From JBEIGE01 sp040382055 (GTDB lineage: Bacteria > Pseudomonadota > Gammaproteobacteria > Burkholderiales > Burkholderiaceae_C), in NCBI GenBank assembly GCA_040382055.1, contig JBEIGE010000018.1, forward strand, positions 1 through 64,000: a stretch of 64,000 nucleotides of DNA, given 5' to 3'. Of this stretch, positions 42,873 through 50,473 are shown piece by piece. How positions within the stretch are numbered: the stretch's first letter is position 1; every line of letters begins with the position of its first letter. The position numbers were made by a program, and so were the translations under genes. The notes under the pieces are model-generated. The model saw nothing but the letters and a program-made list of their open reading frames with translations, did not search any database and was not told where the DNA came from.

Positions 42873-44189
42873 ATGCCAAACATCATCGAACAGCTCAGCC
42901 GCGAACAGCAGATCGCTGCTTTGGAGAACGACTGGGCCACCAATCCGCGCTGGAAAGGCATCAAGCGCGGCTACAGCGCTGCGGATGTAGTGCGTCTGCG
43001 TGGATCATTCCCGATTGAATACACCCTGGCCCGTCGGGGTTCGGAAAAGCTTTGGGACTTGTTGCATACAGAGCCTTACGTGAATACTCTGGGTGCACTT
43101 ACCGGAGGTCAAGCCATGCAGCAGGTCAAGGCCGGCGTGAAAGCCATCTACCTGTCGGGCTGGCAGGTGGCTGCTGACAACAACACCTATTCCAGCATGT
43201 ACCCCGATCAGTCGCTCTACCCGGTGGACTCGGTGCCCAAGGTTGTTGAGACCATTAACAACACCTTTCGTCGTGCCGATGAAATTCAGCATTCCAAAGG
43301 TATCGATGCAGGCGATGAGGGTTACATCGATTACTTTGCCCCCATCGTGGCTGATGCAGAAGCAGGCTTTGGTGGCGTGCTGAATGCTTTTGAACTCATG
43401 AAGTCCATGATCAAAGCGGGCGCTGGCGCTGTGCACTGGGAAGATCAATTGGCTTCTGTGAAGAAGTGCGGCCATATGGGCGGCAAAGTACTGTTGCCTA
43501 CACGAGAGGCTTGCCAGAAACTGATAGCCGCTCGTATGGCGGCGGATGTTTGCGGCGTGCCTACGCTCGTCATCGCCCGAACCGACGCAGAAGCCGCGGA
43601 CTTGCTGACCTCTGATTACGACGAAATCGACAAGCCTTTCCTGACGGGCGAGCGTACTTCTGAGGGTTTCTACAAAACCCGAAAGGGAATGGACCAAGCG
43701 GTGGCACGCGCCAACGCTTATGCCCATTACGCTGACCTTGTGTGGTGCGAAACTGGTACGCCCGACCTGGACTTTGCGAAGAAATTCGCTGAAGCTGTTC
43801 ACAAGGTTCACCCCGGCAAGATGCTGGCCTACAACTGCTCGCCTTCATTCAATTGGAAGAAAAATCTGGATGACGCAACAATAGCTAAGTTCCAGCGCGA
43901 ACTCGGTGCGATGGGCTACAAATACCAGTTCATCACGCTCGCGGGTATTCACTCCATGTGGTACAACATGTACGATCTGAGCCAAGACTACGTCAAGCGT
44001 GGCATGACGGCCTACATCGAGAAGGTGCAAGAACCCGAATTCGCAGCCCGGGACCGGGGCTACACCTTTGTTTCGCATCAACAGGAAGTTGGCACCGGCT
44101 ACTTCGATGAAGTCACTACCGCCATTCAGGGCGGCAAGTCCAGCGTGACAGCGCTGACGGGCTCGACCGAAGAAGAGCAGTTCCACTAA
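42873..44189 (+). CDS. aceA: Isocitrate lyase
   Basis: AceA splits isocitrate to succinate and glyoxylate, allowing growth on acetate or fatty acids. The 438-residue protein has the catalytic loop KKCGHMGGK (197-205), DADAEAGFGG-type metal region (ADAEAGFGG near 160-168), and WCETGTPD. AAGGAG 6 bases before the ATG at 42873 sets the start. Malate synthase is not adjacent. Regulation is likely through the paired palindromes about 80-120 bases upstream of the start. Confidence 0.97.
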   Translation: MPNIIEQLSREQQIAALENDWATNPRWKGIKRGYSAADVVRLRGSFPIEYTLARRGSEKLWDLLHTEPYVNTLGALTGGQAMQQVKAGVKAIYLSGWQVAADNNTYSSMYPDQSLYPVDSVPKVVETINNTFRRADEIQHSKGIDAGDEGYIDYFAPIVADAEAGFGGVLNAFELMKSMIKAGAGAVHWEDQLASVKKCGHMGGKVLLPTREACQKLIAARMAADVCGVPTLVIARTDAEAADLLTSDYDEIDKPFLTGERTSEGFYKTRKGMDQAVARANAYAHYADLVWCETGTPDLDFAKKFAEAVHKVHPGKMLAYNCSPSFNWKKNLDDATIAKFQRELGAMGYKYQFITLAGIHSMWYNMYDLSQDYVKRGMTAYIEKVQEPEFAARDRGYTFVSHQQEVGTGYFDEVTTAIQGGKSSVTALTGSTEEEQFH

Positions 44190-44212
44190 TCAGTCTGCTT
44201 TGCTCTCTGGTG

Positions 44213-44248
44213 AAAGCCGGGTTCCTGACATGGGGTCCGGCTTTTTTA
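44213..44248 (+). terminator. Rho-independent terminator of aceA
   Basis: AAAGCCGG (44213-44220) pairs with CCGGCTTT (44237-44244), with a 16-base loop, followed by TTTT. It lies 24 bases after the aceA stop. Confidence 0.8.
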
Positions 44249-44336
44249 TTGCATTTCCTGATGAGGTGTGAATGCCTCCGCTATCTATACTTGGAGTCAC
44301 TGCCGTAGCTCTTTGAACACTTCATCCTTCCACAAT

Positions 44337-45662
44337 ATGAATGCAAGTCCCCGTTTCTTTCTGATTCGATTGATGATTGTTTCAATGGCTATTCTGATTG
44401 GCGGTTGCGCCCAGCAGCCCATGGCTTCTTCAGAAACTGCGCCAGTTGCAGCGGTGTGTCCAGCTGGGGTTCCTGACTTGGCTCGCTGCATGCGAGGTCA
44501 AGATTCTGCTGGTTCTCACTACCTTATTGTTATGCCTGCTAAGTGGAGCGGAATTCTGGTTGTTCATGCTCACGGAGGTCCCGTTTTGGGCGAGCCGAAG
44601 GCGTCTCGATCAGATGAAGATATCAAACGCTGGGCCATCACGGTTCGCGAAGGTCACGCCTGGGCTGGCTCGGTGTTTCGCCAGGGCGGCTTTGCAGTGA
44701 CGACTTCTGCTGAAGACACCGAACGGGTCCGTCAAATCTTTATTGAACATGTTGCAAAACCTAAACTTACCTTGCTGCATGGACAATCCTGGGGCGCCAT
44801 GGTTGCAACTCGGGCCGCTGAGCTTTATCCAAAGTCCTGGGATGGCATGCTCTTGACCAGCGGAGTGGTCGCAGGTCCTGCGACCTACGACTTCCGGCTT
44901 GACCTGAGGGTCATTTACCAGCACCTTTGCAACAACCACCCCAGATCGAGCGAGCCAGCCTACCCGCTTAACATTGGGCTGCCGAACGGCTCCATGATGA
45001 CCAGCGCAGACTTAAATGCACGGGTTGAAGAATGTCTCGGACTTGGTAAGCCTGCGGCCCAACGTACAACGGATCAACTGCTCAAAATTCGCACAATTGT
45101 TGACGTCGTTCGCATCCCGGAAAATTCGATCCTTGGCCATCTCAACTGGGGAACCTTCACCTTGCGCGATGTTGTGCAAAAGTCAGGAGGCTCTAGTCCT
45201 TTTGGAAATGAAGGTGTGCGTTACATCGGGTCAGCAGATGACATGACCTTGAACTCAAATGTCTTGCGCTATCGTGCTGATAAGACGGCAGCGGCTCAAT
45301 TTGCTCAAGATGTTGACCATTCTGGCAAGTTTTCGATGCCAGTGCTGAGTGCACATGGTATTGGCGACGCCACTGTTTTTGTGGAGAGTATGGACACTCT
45401 GCGCAGGAGAATGGACTCAGCTGGCAATGGTGCGCGTTTGGTGCAGGCCTTTGTCAATTCAACTGAGCACAGTTATTGGTCTGATGCTTCTTATCCACCA
45501 CTGTTTGAAGCACTGATCAGCTGGGTTGAGCGTGGCGAGAAACCAACCCCTACCAGTATTTCTGCGCGTTGTAGGCAACTCAGCCCAAATACACTTTCCG
45601 AATGTCGATTCAATCCGGACTTTGTCCCCAGAGCGCTGGCTTCCAGAATCCCGGCACGGTAG
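44337..45662 (+). CDS. Lipoprotein with alpha/beta-hydrolase fold
   Basis: A 441-residue precursor with a signal peptide and a lipobox ILIGGC, lipidation at Cys24, so it is probably an outer-membrane or periplasmic lipoprotein. It has VVHAHGGP as an oxyanion-type segment, the nucleophile elbow HGQSWGAM (Ser), and a late His in EHSYWSD. Peptidase or esterase activity is possible; no substrate can be assigned. It stands alone between two terminators, apart from a small open frame that starts at its stop codon. Confidence 0.78.
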   Translation: MNASPRFFLIRLMIVSMAILIGGCAQQPMASSETAPVAAVCPAGVPDLARCMRGQDSAGSHYLIVMPAKWSGILVVHAHGGPVLGEPKASRSDEDIKRWAITVREGHAWAGSVFRQGGFAVTTSAEDTERVRQIFIEHVAKPKLTLLHGQSWGAMVATRAAELYPKSWDGMLLTSGVVAGPATYDFRLDLRVIYQHLCNNHPRSSEPAYPLNIGLPNGSMMTSADLNARVEECLGLGKPAAQRTTDQLLKIRTIVDVVRIPENSILGHLNWGTFTLRDVVQKSGGSSPFGNEGVRYIGSADDMTLNSNVLRYRADKTAAAQFAQDVDHSGKFSMPVLSAHGIGDATVFVESMDTLRRRMDSAGNGARLVQAFVNSTEHSYWSDASYPPLFEALISWVERGEKPTPTSISARCRQLSPNTLSECRFNPDFVPRALASRIPAR

Positions 45663-45829
45663 TGAGTTCAGACCTTAAATCTCTGCGGTTAAAATTTATC
45701 AATCGGAATTTAGAAGAGCTAGAAAGGCAACCCGGTTATGACACCGCGAACCACATCGGCAAAACCCCGAAGCGCATAAGCCGTGTGTCCGCCGGCTTTA
45801 TGACCAAGCCTTTACCCATTTACAGTTAA
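45662..45829 (+). CDS. Possible 55-codon small basic protein
   Basis: A GTG-initiated frame whose first base is the last base of the upstream stop codon and whose own stop (TAA) runs directly into the terminator hairpin at 45828. The translation is basic and contains LEELERQPGY and TPKRISRVS. No ribosome-binding site is evident, and no family is recognised. The tight fit between stop codons and terminator is the only argument for it. Confidence 0.25.
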   Translation: MSSDLKSLRLKFINRNLEELERQPGYDTANHIGKTPKRISRVSAGFMTKPLPIYS

Positions 45830-45857
45830 GCGCGGACCCTTCCGCGCTTTTTCTTTT
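45828..45857 (+). terminator. Rho-independent terminator before thrS
   Basis: AGCGCGGA and TCCGCGCT form an 8-9 bp stem with a 4-base loop, followed by TTTTCTTTT. It closes the transcript of the lipoprotein gene; it could also act as an attenuator if the thrS promoter lies upstream of it. Confidence 0.85.
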
Positions 45858-45872
45858 ACCGAAGTAAACCCC

Positions 45873-47822
45873 ATGATTCAAATCACACTTCCTGACGGTT
45901 CACAACGTGAGTTTCCAGGCCCAGTCACGGTTGCTGATGTCGCTGCTTCTATCGGCGCGGGTCTGGCCAAGGCGGCGTTGGCAGGCAAAGTACGTGCGGC
46001 AACCGAAACTGCTGATCAGGCCAAGGTGGTTGACACGAGTTATCTGATCAAGGCCGACAGTGTGCTGTCCATCATCACGGCTAAGGATGCTGATGGTTTG
46101 GAAGTTATTCGCCATTCCACTGCCCACTTGTTGGCTTACGCAGTCAAGGCGCTTTTCCCGGAGGCGCAAGTCACGATCGGCCCGGTGATCGACCACGGTT
46201 TTTTTTATGACTTCTCTTACAAGCGACCCTTTACACCAGAGGATCTGCTGACTATTGAAAAGAAGATGTCTGAACTTGCGCTCAAGGATGAGCCCGTTAC
46301 CAGGCGAGTATTGCCCCGGGATGAAGCCGTGGCGTATTTCAAATCACTGGGCGAGCATTACAAGGCCGAGATCATTGCCAGCATTCCAGCCGGTGAGGAT
46401 GTTTCCCTTTACCGTGAAGGTGATTTTGAAGATTTATGCCGGGGTCCCCACGTCCCCTCAACCGGAAAGCTCAAGCATTTCAAGCTGATGAAAGTAGCCG
46501 GTGCTTATTGGCGCGGTGACCACCGAAATGAAATGTTGCAGCGAATCTACGGTACTGCTTGGGCAAGCAAAGACGATTTGCAGCAGCATCTGACCATGCT
46601 CGAAGAAGCCGAGAAACGTGACCACCGCAAGCTCGGACGGGAACTGGATCTCTTCCACATCGACGATCACGCGCCAGGTCTGGTGTTTTGGCACCCCAAG
46701 GGTTGGACGGTCTGGCAGGGTGTTGAGCAGTACATGCGGCACGTATATCGCGACAACGGCTACCAGGAGGTCAAAGGCCCCCAGGTAATCGACAAGACCT
46801 TGTGGGAGAAAACCGGACATTGGGACAAGTATCGGGACAATATGTTCATCACCGAGAGCGAAAAGCGGGACTATGCGCTCAAGCCCATGAACTGCCCAGG
46901 CCACATTCTCATTTTCAAGCAGGGCATCAAAAGTTACCGTGATCTGCCGTTGCGCTACGGCGAATTCGGTCAGTGTCATCGCAACGAACCCTCAGGTGGC
47001 CTGCACGGCATCATGCGCGTTCGCGGTTTCACGCAAGACGACGGACATATTTTCTGTACCGAAGACCAGATTCTTCAAGAGTGCGTTAACTTTACTGCCC
47101 TGCTGCAAAAGGTTTACACGGAATTTGGTTTTAAAGACATCATTTACAAGATTGCCACTCGACCCGCGCAGCGAATCGGCTCAGATGCCATCTGGGATAA
47201 AGCCGAAGATGCGCTCAAGCAAAGTTTGCTGGCTTCAGGGTGCGCTTTTGAAATCTCACCTGGAGAGGGCGCTTTTTACGGACCCAAGATTGAATACACC
47301 TTGAAAGACGCAATCGGTCGCCACTGGCAGTGCGGCACCATTCAGGTCGATTTCTCCATGCCTGAGCGTCTGGATGCCGAGTTTGTGGGAGAAGACGGTG
47401 CCCGCCATCGCCCGGTCATGCTTCATCGAGCCATCGTAGGTAGTCTGGAGCGATTCATTGGAATCTTGATCGAAGAACACGCTGGAGCCTTACCGACCTG
47501 GCTGGCACCTGTTCAGGTTGCTGTGCTGAATATTACCGACGCACAGGCCGATTATTGTCGTGAAATTGCGGAAAAATTGAGGAAATCTCTGCCAAATCAA
47601 GAGCTTAGGGTGATCACTGATCTGCGAAACGAGAAAATCACGCGTAAAATACGCGAGCATTCAATGCAAAAGCTTCCCTACATCCTGGTCCTTGGGGATA
47701 AGGAAAAGGAAGCCGGTGCCGTTGCAGTGCGCGCCCGGGGAAACCTTGACCTCGGTGTGATGTCTCTCGATGCTTTTGTGCAAAAAATCGCAGCAGACAT
47801 TACTCACAAGTCTGTCAGTTAG
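45873..47822 (+). CDS. thrS: Threonine-tRNA ligase
   Basis: ThrRS charges tRNA-Thr. The 649-residue protein has a TGS domain (1-63), the editing domain with HSTAHLLAYAVK, class II motifs including MNCPGHILIF and CHRNEPSGGLHGIMRVRGF, and a C-terminal anticodon-binding domain (PVQVAVLNITD). It leads the conserved order thrS-infC-rpmI-rplT-pheS-pheT-ihfA. Autoregulation of thrS by leader structure is known in E. coli, but an equivalent was not recognised here. Confidence 0.98.
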   Translation: MIQITLPDGSQREFPGPVTVADVAASIGAGLAKAALAGKVRAATETADQAKVVDTSYLIKADSVLSIITAKDADGLEVIRHSTAHLLAYAVKALFPEAQVTIGPVIDHGFFYDFSYKRPFTPEDLLTIEKKMSELALKDEPVTRRVLPRDEAVAYFKSLGEHYKAEIIASIPAGEDVSLYREGDFEDLCRGPHVPSTGKLKHFKLMKVAGAYWRGDHRNEMLQRIYGTAWASKDDLQQHLTMLEEAEKRDHRKLGRELDLFHIDDHAPGLVFWHPKGWTVWQGVEQYMRHVYRDNGYQEVKGPQVIDKTLWEKTGHWDKYRDNMFITESEKRDYALKPMNCPGHILIFKQGIKSYRDLPLRYGEFGQCHRNEPSGGLHGIMRVRGFTQDDGHIFCTEDQILQECVNFTALLQKVYTEFGFKDIIYKIATRPAQRIGSDAIWDKAEDALKQSLLASGCAFEISPGEGAFYGPKIEYTLKDAIGRHWQCGTIQVDFSMPERLDAEFVGEDGARHRPVMLHRAIVGSLERFIGILIEEHAGALPTWLAPVQVAVLNITDAQADYCREIAEKLRKSLPNQELRVITDLRNEKITRKIREHSMQKLPYILVLGDKEKEAGAVAVRARGNLDLGVMSLDAFVQKIAADITHKSVS

Positions 47823-47840
47823 GCTTTTAATGAAGCTTTA

Positions 47841-47889
47841 CGCAGCTTGTCCGCGTGCACGCTGCGGTCTTAGCTACTTAATTTGTAGC
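47841..47889 (+). promoter_or_regulatory. Two hairpins in the infC leader
   Basis: CGCAGC/GCTGCG (47841-47846 and 47861-47866, with inner palindrome GCGTGCACGC) and GCTAC/GTAGC (47873-47877 and 47885-47889) lie between the thrS stop and the infC ribosome-binding site. The second is followed by GTATTTT. They may weaken read-through or shape infC translation; no function is shown. Confidence 0.35.
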
Positions 47890-47911
47890 GTATTTTGTGA
47901 AGGATTTAACC

Positions 47912-48508
47912 ATCGCTACTGAAATTCGAGATCGTCGCCAACGCGAAGAACGTAAACATCGCCTGAACCGGGAAATCATGGCCCCGGAAGTTCGACTCTC
48001 CGGTCCCGACAACGAGCCCCTTGGAGTGGTGAGTTTGATGGAAGCCTTGCGACAAGCAGGCGAACTGGATGTGGATCTGGTTGAAATTGCTGCTACGGCG
48101 AATCCGCCGGTCTGTCGGTTGATGGATTACGGCAAATTCAAGTACCAGGAGCAAAAGAAGGCGGCGGACGCGAAGTCCAAACAAAAGGTTATCGAGGTCA
48201 AGGAAATCAAATTCCGACCCGGTACCGACGACGGGGATTACAACATCAAGTTACGCAATATCAAGCGTTTTCTGGATGACGGTGACAAGTGCAAGATCAC
48301 CTTGCGCTTCAGGGGTCGTGAGATCACGCACCAAGAGATTGGTTTGGCATTGCTTAATCGCATGCGGGACGATCTGGCGGATTTGATTATTGTTGAGCAG
48401 TTTCCCAAGCTCGAAGGCCGGCAAATGGTCATGATGATCGCGCCAGGCAAGAAGAAAAGCGGTGGTGGTGGCAGTGTTGCTGCCAAACCTGCTGCTGAGA
48501 CTGCATAA
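47912..48508 (+). CDS. infC: Translation initiation factor IF-3, probable ATC start
   Basis: IF-3 keeps ribosomal subunits apart and checks start codons. The protein carries the N-domain motif MAPEVRLSGP, the linker rich in Lys (YQEQKKAADAKSKQ), and the C-domain VKEIKFRPGTDDGDYNIK. Translation from ATC at 47912 gives 198 residues; AAGGA at 47900-47904 is 7 bases upstream. The alternative GTG at 47897 has no ribosome-binding site. Rare start codons (AUU in E. coli) let IF-3 repress its own synthesis, so an AUC start fits. Confidence 0.95.
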   Translation: MATEIRDRRQREERKHRLNREIMAPEVRLSGPDNEPLGVVSLMEALRQAGELDVDLVEIAATANPPVCRLMDYGKFKYQEQKKAADAKSKQKVIEVKEIKFRPGTDDGDYNIKLRNIKRFLDDGDKCKITLRFRGREITHQEIGLALLNRMRDDLADLIIVEQFPKLEGRQMVMMIAPGKKKSGGGGSVAAKPAAETA

Positions 48509-48510
48509 TT

Positions 48511-48670
48511 TTTTCAGTAAGTTTTTGACTTATTGAAAATGAAAGGTGTGAGCTAACACTGTCCACGCAAGTGGAAAGTAGGTAACTCGCATCACAAGTG
48601 GCTCGGGGCCAACAAGGCTGGAATAGGTTTTCCAGACGCCTCACGAGCACAACGTAGAAGGAGCATGAAG
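48511..48670 (+). promoter_or_regulatory. Structured leader of rpmI-rplT, candidate L20-binding region
   Basis: The 162-base gap between infC and rpmI holds a 12-bp hairpin with one G-U pair (arms 48511-48522 and 48528-48539) and a second hairpin CTGGAA/TTCCAG (48618-48623 and 48630-48635). In E. coli and other bacteria L20 represses rpmI-rplT through RNA structure in this position. The fold here is a reading by eye and L20 binding is inference. Confidence 0.4.
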
Positions 48671-48874
48671 ATGCCCAAAATGAAGACCAAGAGCGCAGCG
48701 AAAAAACGCTTTCGCGTTCGTCCCGGTGGAACCGTTAAGCGCGGTCAAGCTTTCAAACGTCACATCTTGACCAAGAAAACCACCAAAAATAAACGCCATT
48801 TGCGCGGACCAACCGGTGTTCATGAGACCAATATGGGTCACATGGCACAGATGTTGCCCGGCATGGGTATTTAA
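48671..48874 (+). CDS. rpmI: 50S ribosomal protein L35
   Basis: A 67-residue basic protein with the L35 hallmark PKMKTKSAAKKRFRV and the KRHILTKKTTK.KR segment. AAGGAG at 48658-48663 is 7 bases before the ATG at 48671; an ATG at 48665 is too close to it. Normal length. Confidence 0.97.
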   Translation: MPKMKTKSAAKKRFRVRPGGTVKRGQAFKRHILTKKTTKNKRHLRGPTGVHETNMGHMAQMLPGMGI

Positions 48875-48899
48875 TTAACGACGAACAAGGAGTAATCAC

Positions 48900-49259
48900 A
48901 TGCCTCGCGTCAAACGTGGTGTAACGGCTCGCGCCCGCCACAAAAAAGTTCTTGCCCTTGCAAAAGGTTTCCGTGGTCGTCGCGGTAATGTCTTCCGTAT
49001 TGCTAAAGAAGCGGTAATGAAGGCTGGGCAATATGCCTACCGTGACCGCCGTACCAAAAAACGTGTTTTCCGCCAGTTGTGGATTGCCCGTATCAACGCT
49101 GCTGCGCGTCAATGCGGGCTGACATACAGCCAGTTTGCTAACGGCCTGAAGAAAGCCAATATTGAGATCGACCGCAAGGTCTTGTCCGATATTGCCATTC
49201 ACGATATGGCCGCTTTTGCCGGAATCGTGGAGCAAGTCAAGGCCAAGCTTGCTGCTTGA
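48900..49259 (+). CDS. rplT: 50S ribosomal protein L20
   Basis: The 119-residue protein starts PRVKRGVTARARHKKVL and has KGFRGRRGNVFRIA and RQLWIARINAAARQCGL, all diagnostic of L20, a 23S rRNA-binding assembly protein and the likely repressor of its own operon. AAGGAG lies 7 bases upstream of the ATG. Normal length. Confidence 0.98.
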   Translation: MPRVKRGVTARARHKKVLALAKGFRGRRGNVFRIAKEAVMKAGQYAYRDRRTKKRVFRQLWIARINAAARQCGLTYSQFANGLKKANIEIDRKVLSDIAIHDMAAFAGIVEQVKAKLAA

Positions 49260-49307
49260 CTTTCATGTCCGATTGTTACTGATTTAATAGCTATCGAACC
49301 ACTGAAC

Positions 49308-49346
49308 AAAAGGGCTGGAGCTAGTCATTAGCTTTAGCCCTTTTTA
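49308..49346 (+). terminator. Terminator or attenuator between rplT and pheS
   Basis: A 16-bp stem including two G-U pairs (49308-49323 and 49329-49344, 5-base loop) is followed by T and AATT, the arm itself ending in TTTT. E. coli has an attenuator with a Phe-rich leader peptide (pheM) here. The only short frame before this hairpin (ATG at 49265, five codons) has no Phe codon. Similar TAGCTAT...GGGCT elements are familiar as intergenic repeats in Comamonadaceae. Confidence 0.6.
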
Positions 49347-49372
49347 ATTCCCTGGAATTTACGGATACGAAC

Positions 49373-50425
49373 ATGAACGAGTTGGATGGTCTGCTAGACC
49401 GGGCGAAAGCTTCTTTTTCGCAAGCCAGGACCCCGGCTGAACTGGAGAACGCCAAGGCACTTTTCCTGGGTAAGTCAGGCAGCATTACCGAGCTCATGAA
49501 GGGCATGTCGACTTTGAGTGTTGACGAGAAAAAGTTGCGTGGTGCGGCTATCAACCAGGTCAAGCAAGCCATCGAGGCTGAGCTCAACGTTTGCAGGCAG
49601 GCGTTGCAGGACCAAGAGTTACACAGGCAACTCCAGTCTGAAGCCCTCGACGTGACCTTGCCGGGGCGACAGCGAGGGCAGGGAGGTTTACACCCTGTGT
49701 CTTTAACGCTGGAGCGGATTGAGGCTATCTTTGGTTCCATGGGATTCGAAGTGGCCCAGGGCCCCGAAATTGAGACTGACTGGTTCAACTTCACAGCATT
49801 GAATACGCCTGAAGATCATCCTGCGCGTTCCATGCATGACACCTTCTATGTTGAAGGCGGTTCTGACAACGCCCCCAATCTTTTGCGCACGCACACCAGC
49901 CCCATGCAAATTCGACATGCGGTTCAGCATGTCAAAAGGCATGCAGAACAAATCAATGCCGGTAAGGGAATGCCTGAGATTCGTGTCATAGCGCCGGGCC
50001 GCACTTACCGGGTCGATAGTGATGCCACCCATTCGCCCATGTTTCACCAGTGCGAAGGTTTGTGGGTGGGTGAGAACGTCAGTTTCAAGGATCTCAAATT
50101 TGTTTTTACTGATTTTTGTCGTACCTTCTTCGAGAGTGATGATCTGGTGCTGCGTTTCCGACCCAGCTTTTTCCCGTTTACCGAACCCAGTGCTGAAATA
50201 GATATTCAGTTTTCAAGCGGTCCTTTAGCTGGGCGCTGGCTCGAGGTGGCCGGGTCGGGCCAAGTACACCCGAATGTGATTCGCAATATGGGGCTTAACC
50301 CCGAAACATACATTGGCTTTGCCTTTGGCATGGGGCCCGATCGGTTGACCATGCTGCGCTACGGCATTAACGACTTGCGCTTGTTCTTTGATGGCGATAT
50401 TCGGTTTTTGTCGCAATTTCAATGA
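49373..50425 (+). CDS. pheS: Phenylalanine-tRNA ligase alpha subunit
   Basis: The catalytic alpha subunit, 350 residues. It has the N-terminal coiled coil (about 1-85), HPVSLTLERIEAIFGSMGF, FNFTALNTPEDHPARSMHDTF (in part), the HTSPMQIR loop, and the motif 3 region GFAFGMGPDRLTMLRYGI. It pairs with pheT, which starts 48 bases downstream. Confidence 0.98.
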   Translation: MNELDGLLDRAKASFSQARTPAELENAKALFLGKSGSITELMKGMSTLSVDEKKLRGAAINQVKQAIEAELNVCRQALQDQELHRQLQSEALDVTLPGRQRGQGGLHPVSLTLERIEAIFGSMGFEVAQGPEIETDWFNFTALNTPEDHPARSMHDTFYVEGGSDNAPNLLRTHTSPMQIRHAVQHVKRHAEQINAGKGMPEIRVIAPGRTYRVDSDATHSPMFHQCEGLWVGENVSFKDLKFVFTDFCRTFFESDDLVLRFRPSFFPFTEPSAEIDIQFSSGPLAGRWLEVAGSGQVHPNVIRNMGLNPETYIGFAFGMGPDRLTMLRYGINDLRLFFDGDIRFLSQFQ

Positions 50426-50473
50426 CCCCCATTAACCTTGAGCAACGCTTAGTGCACCTCACAGAAGAGCGAC

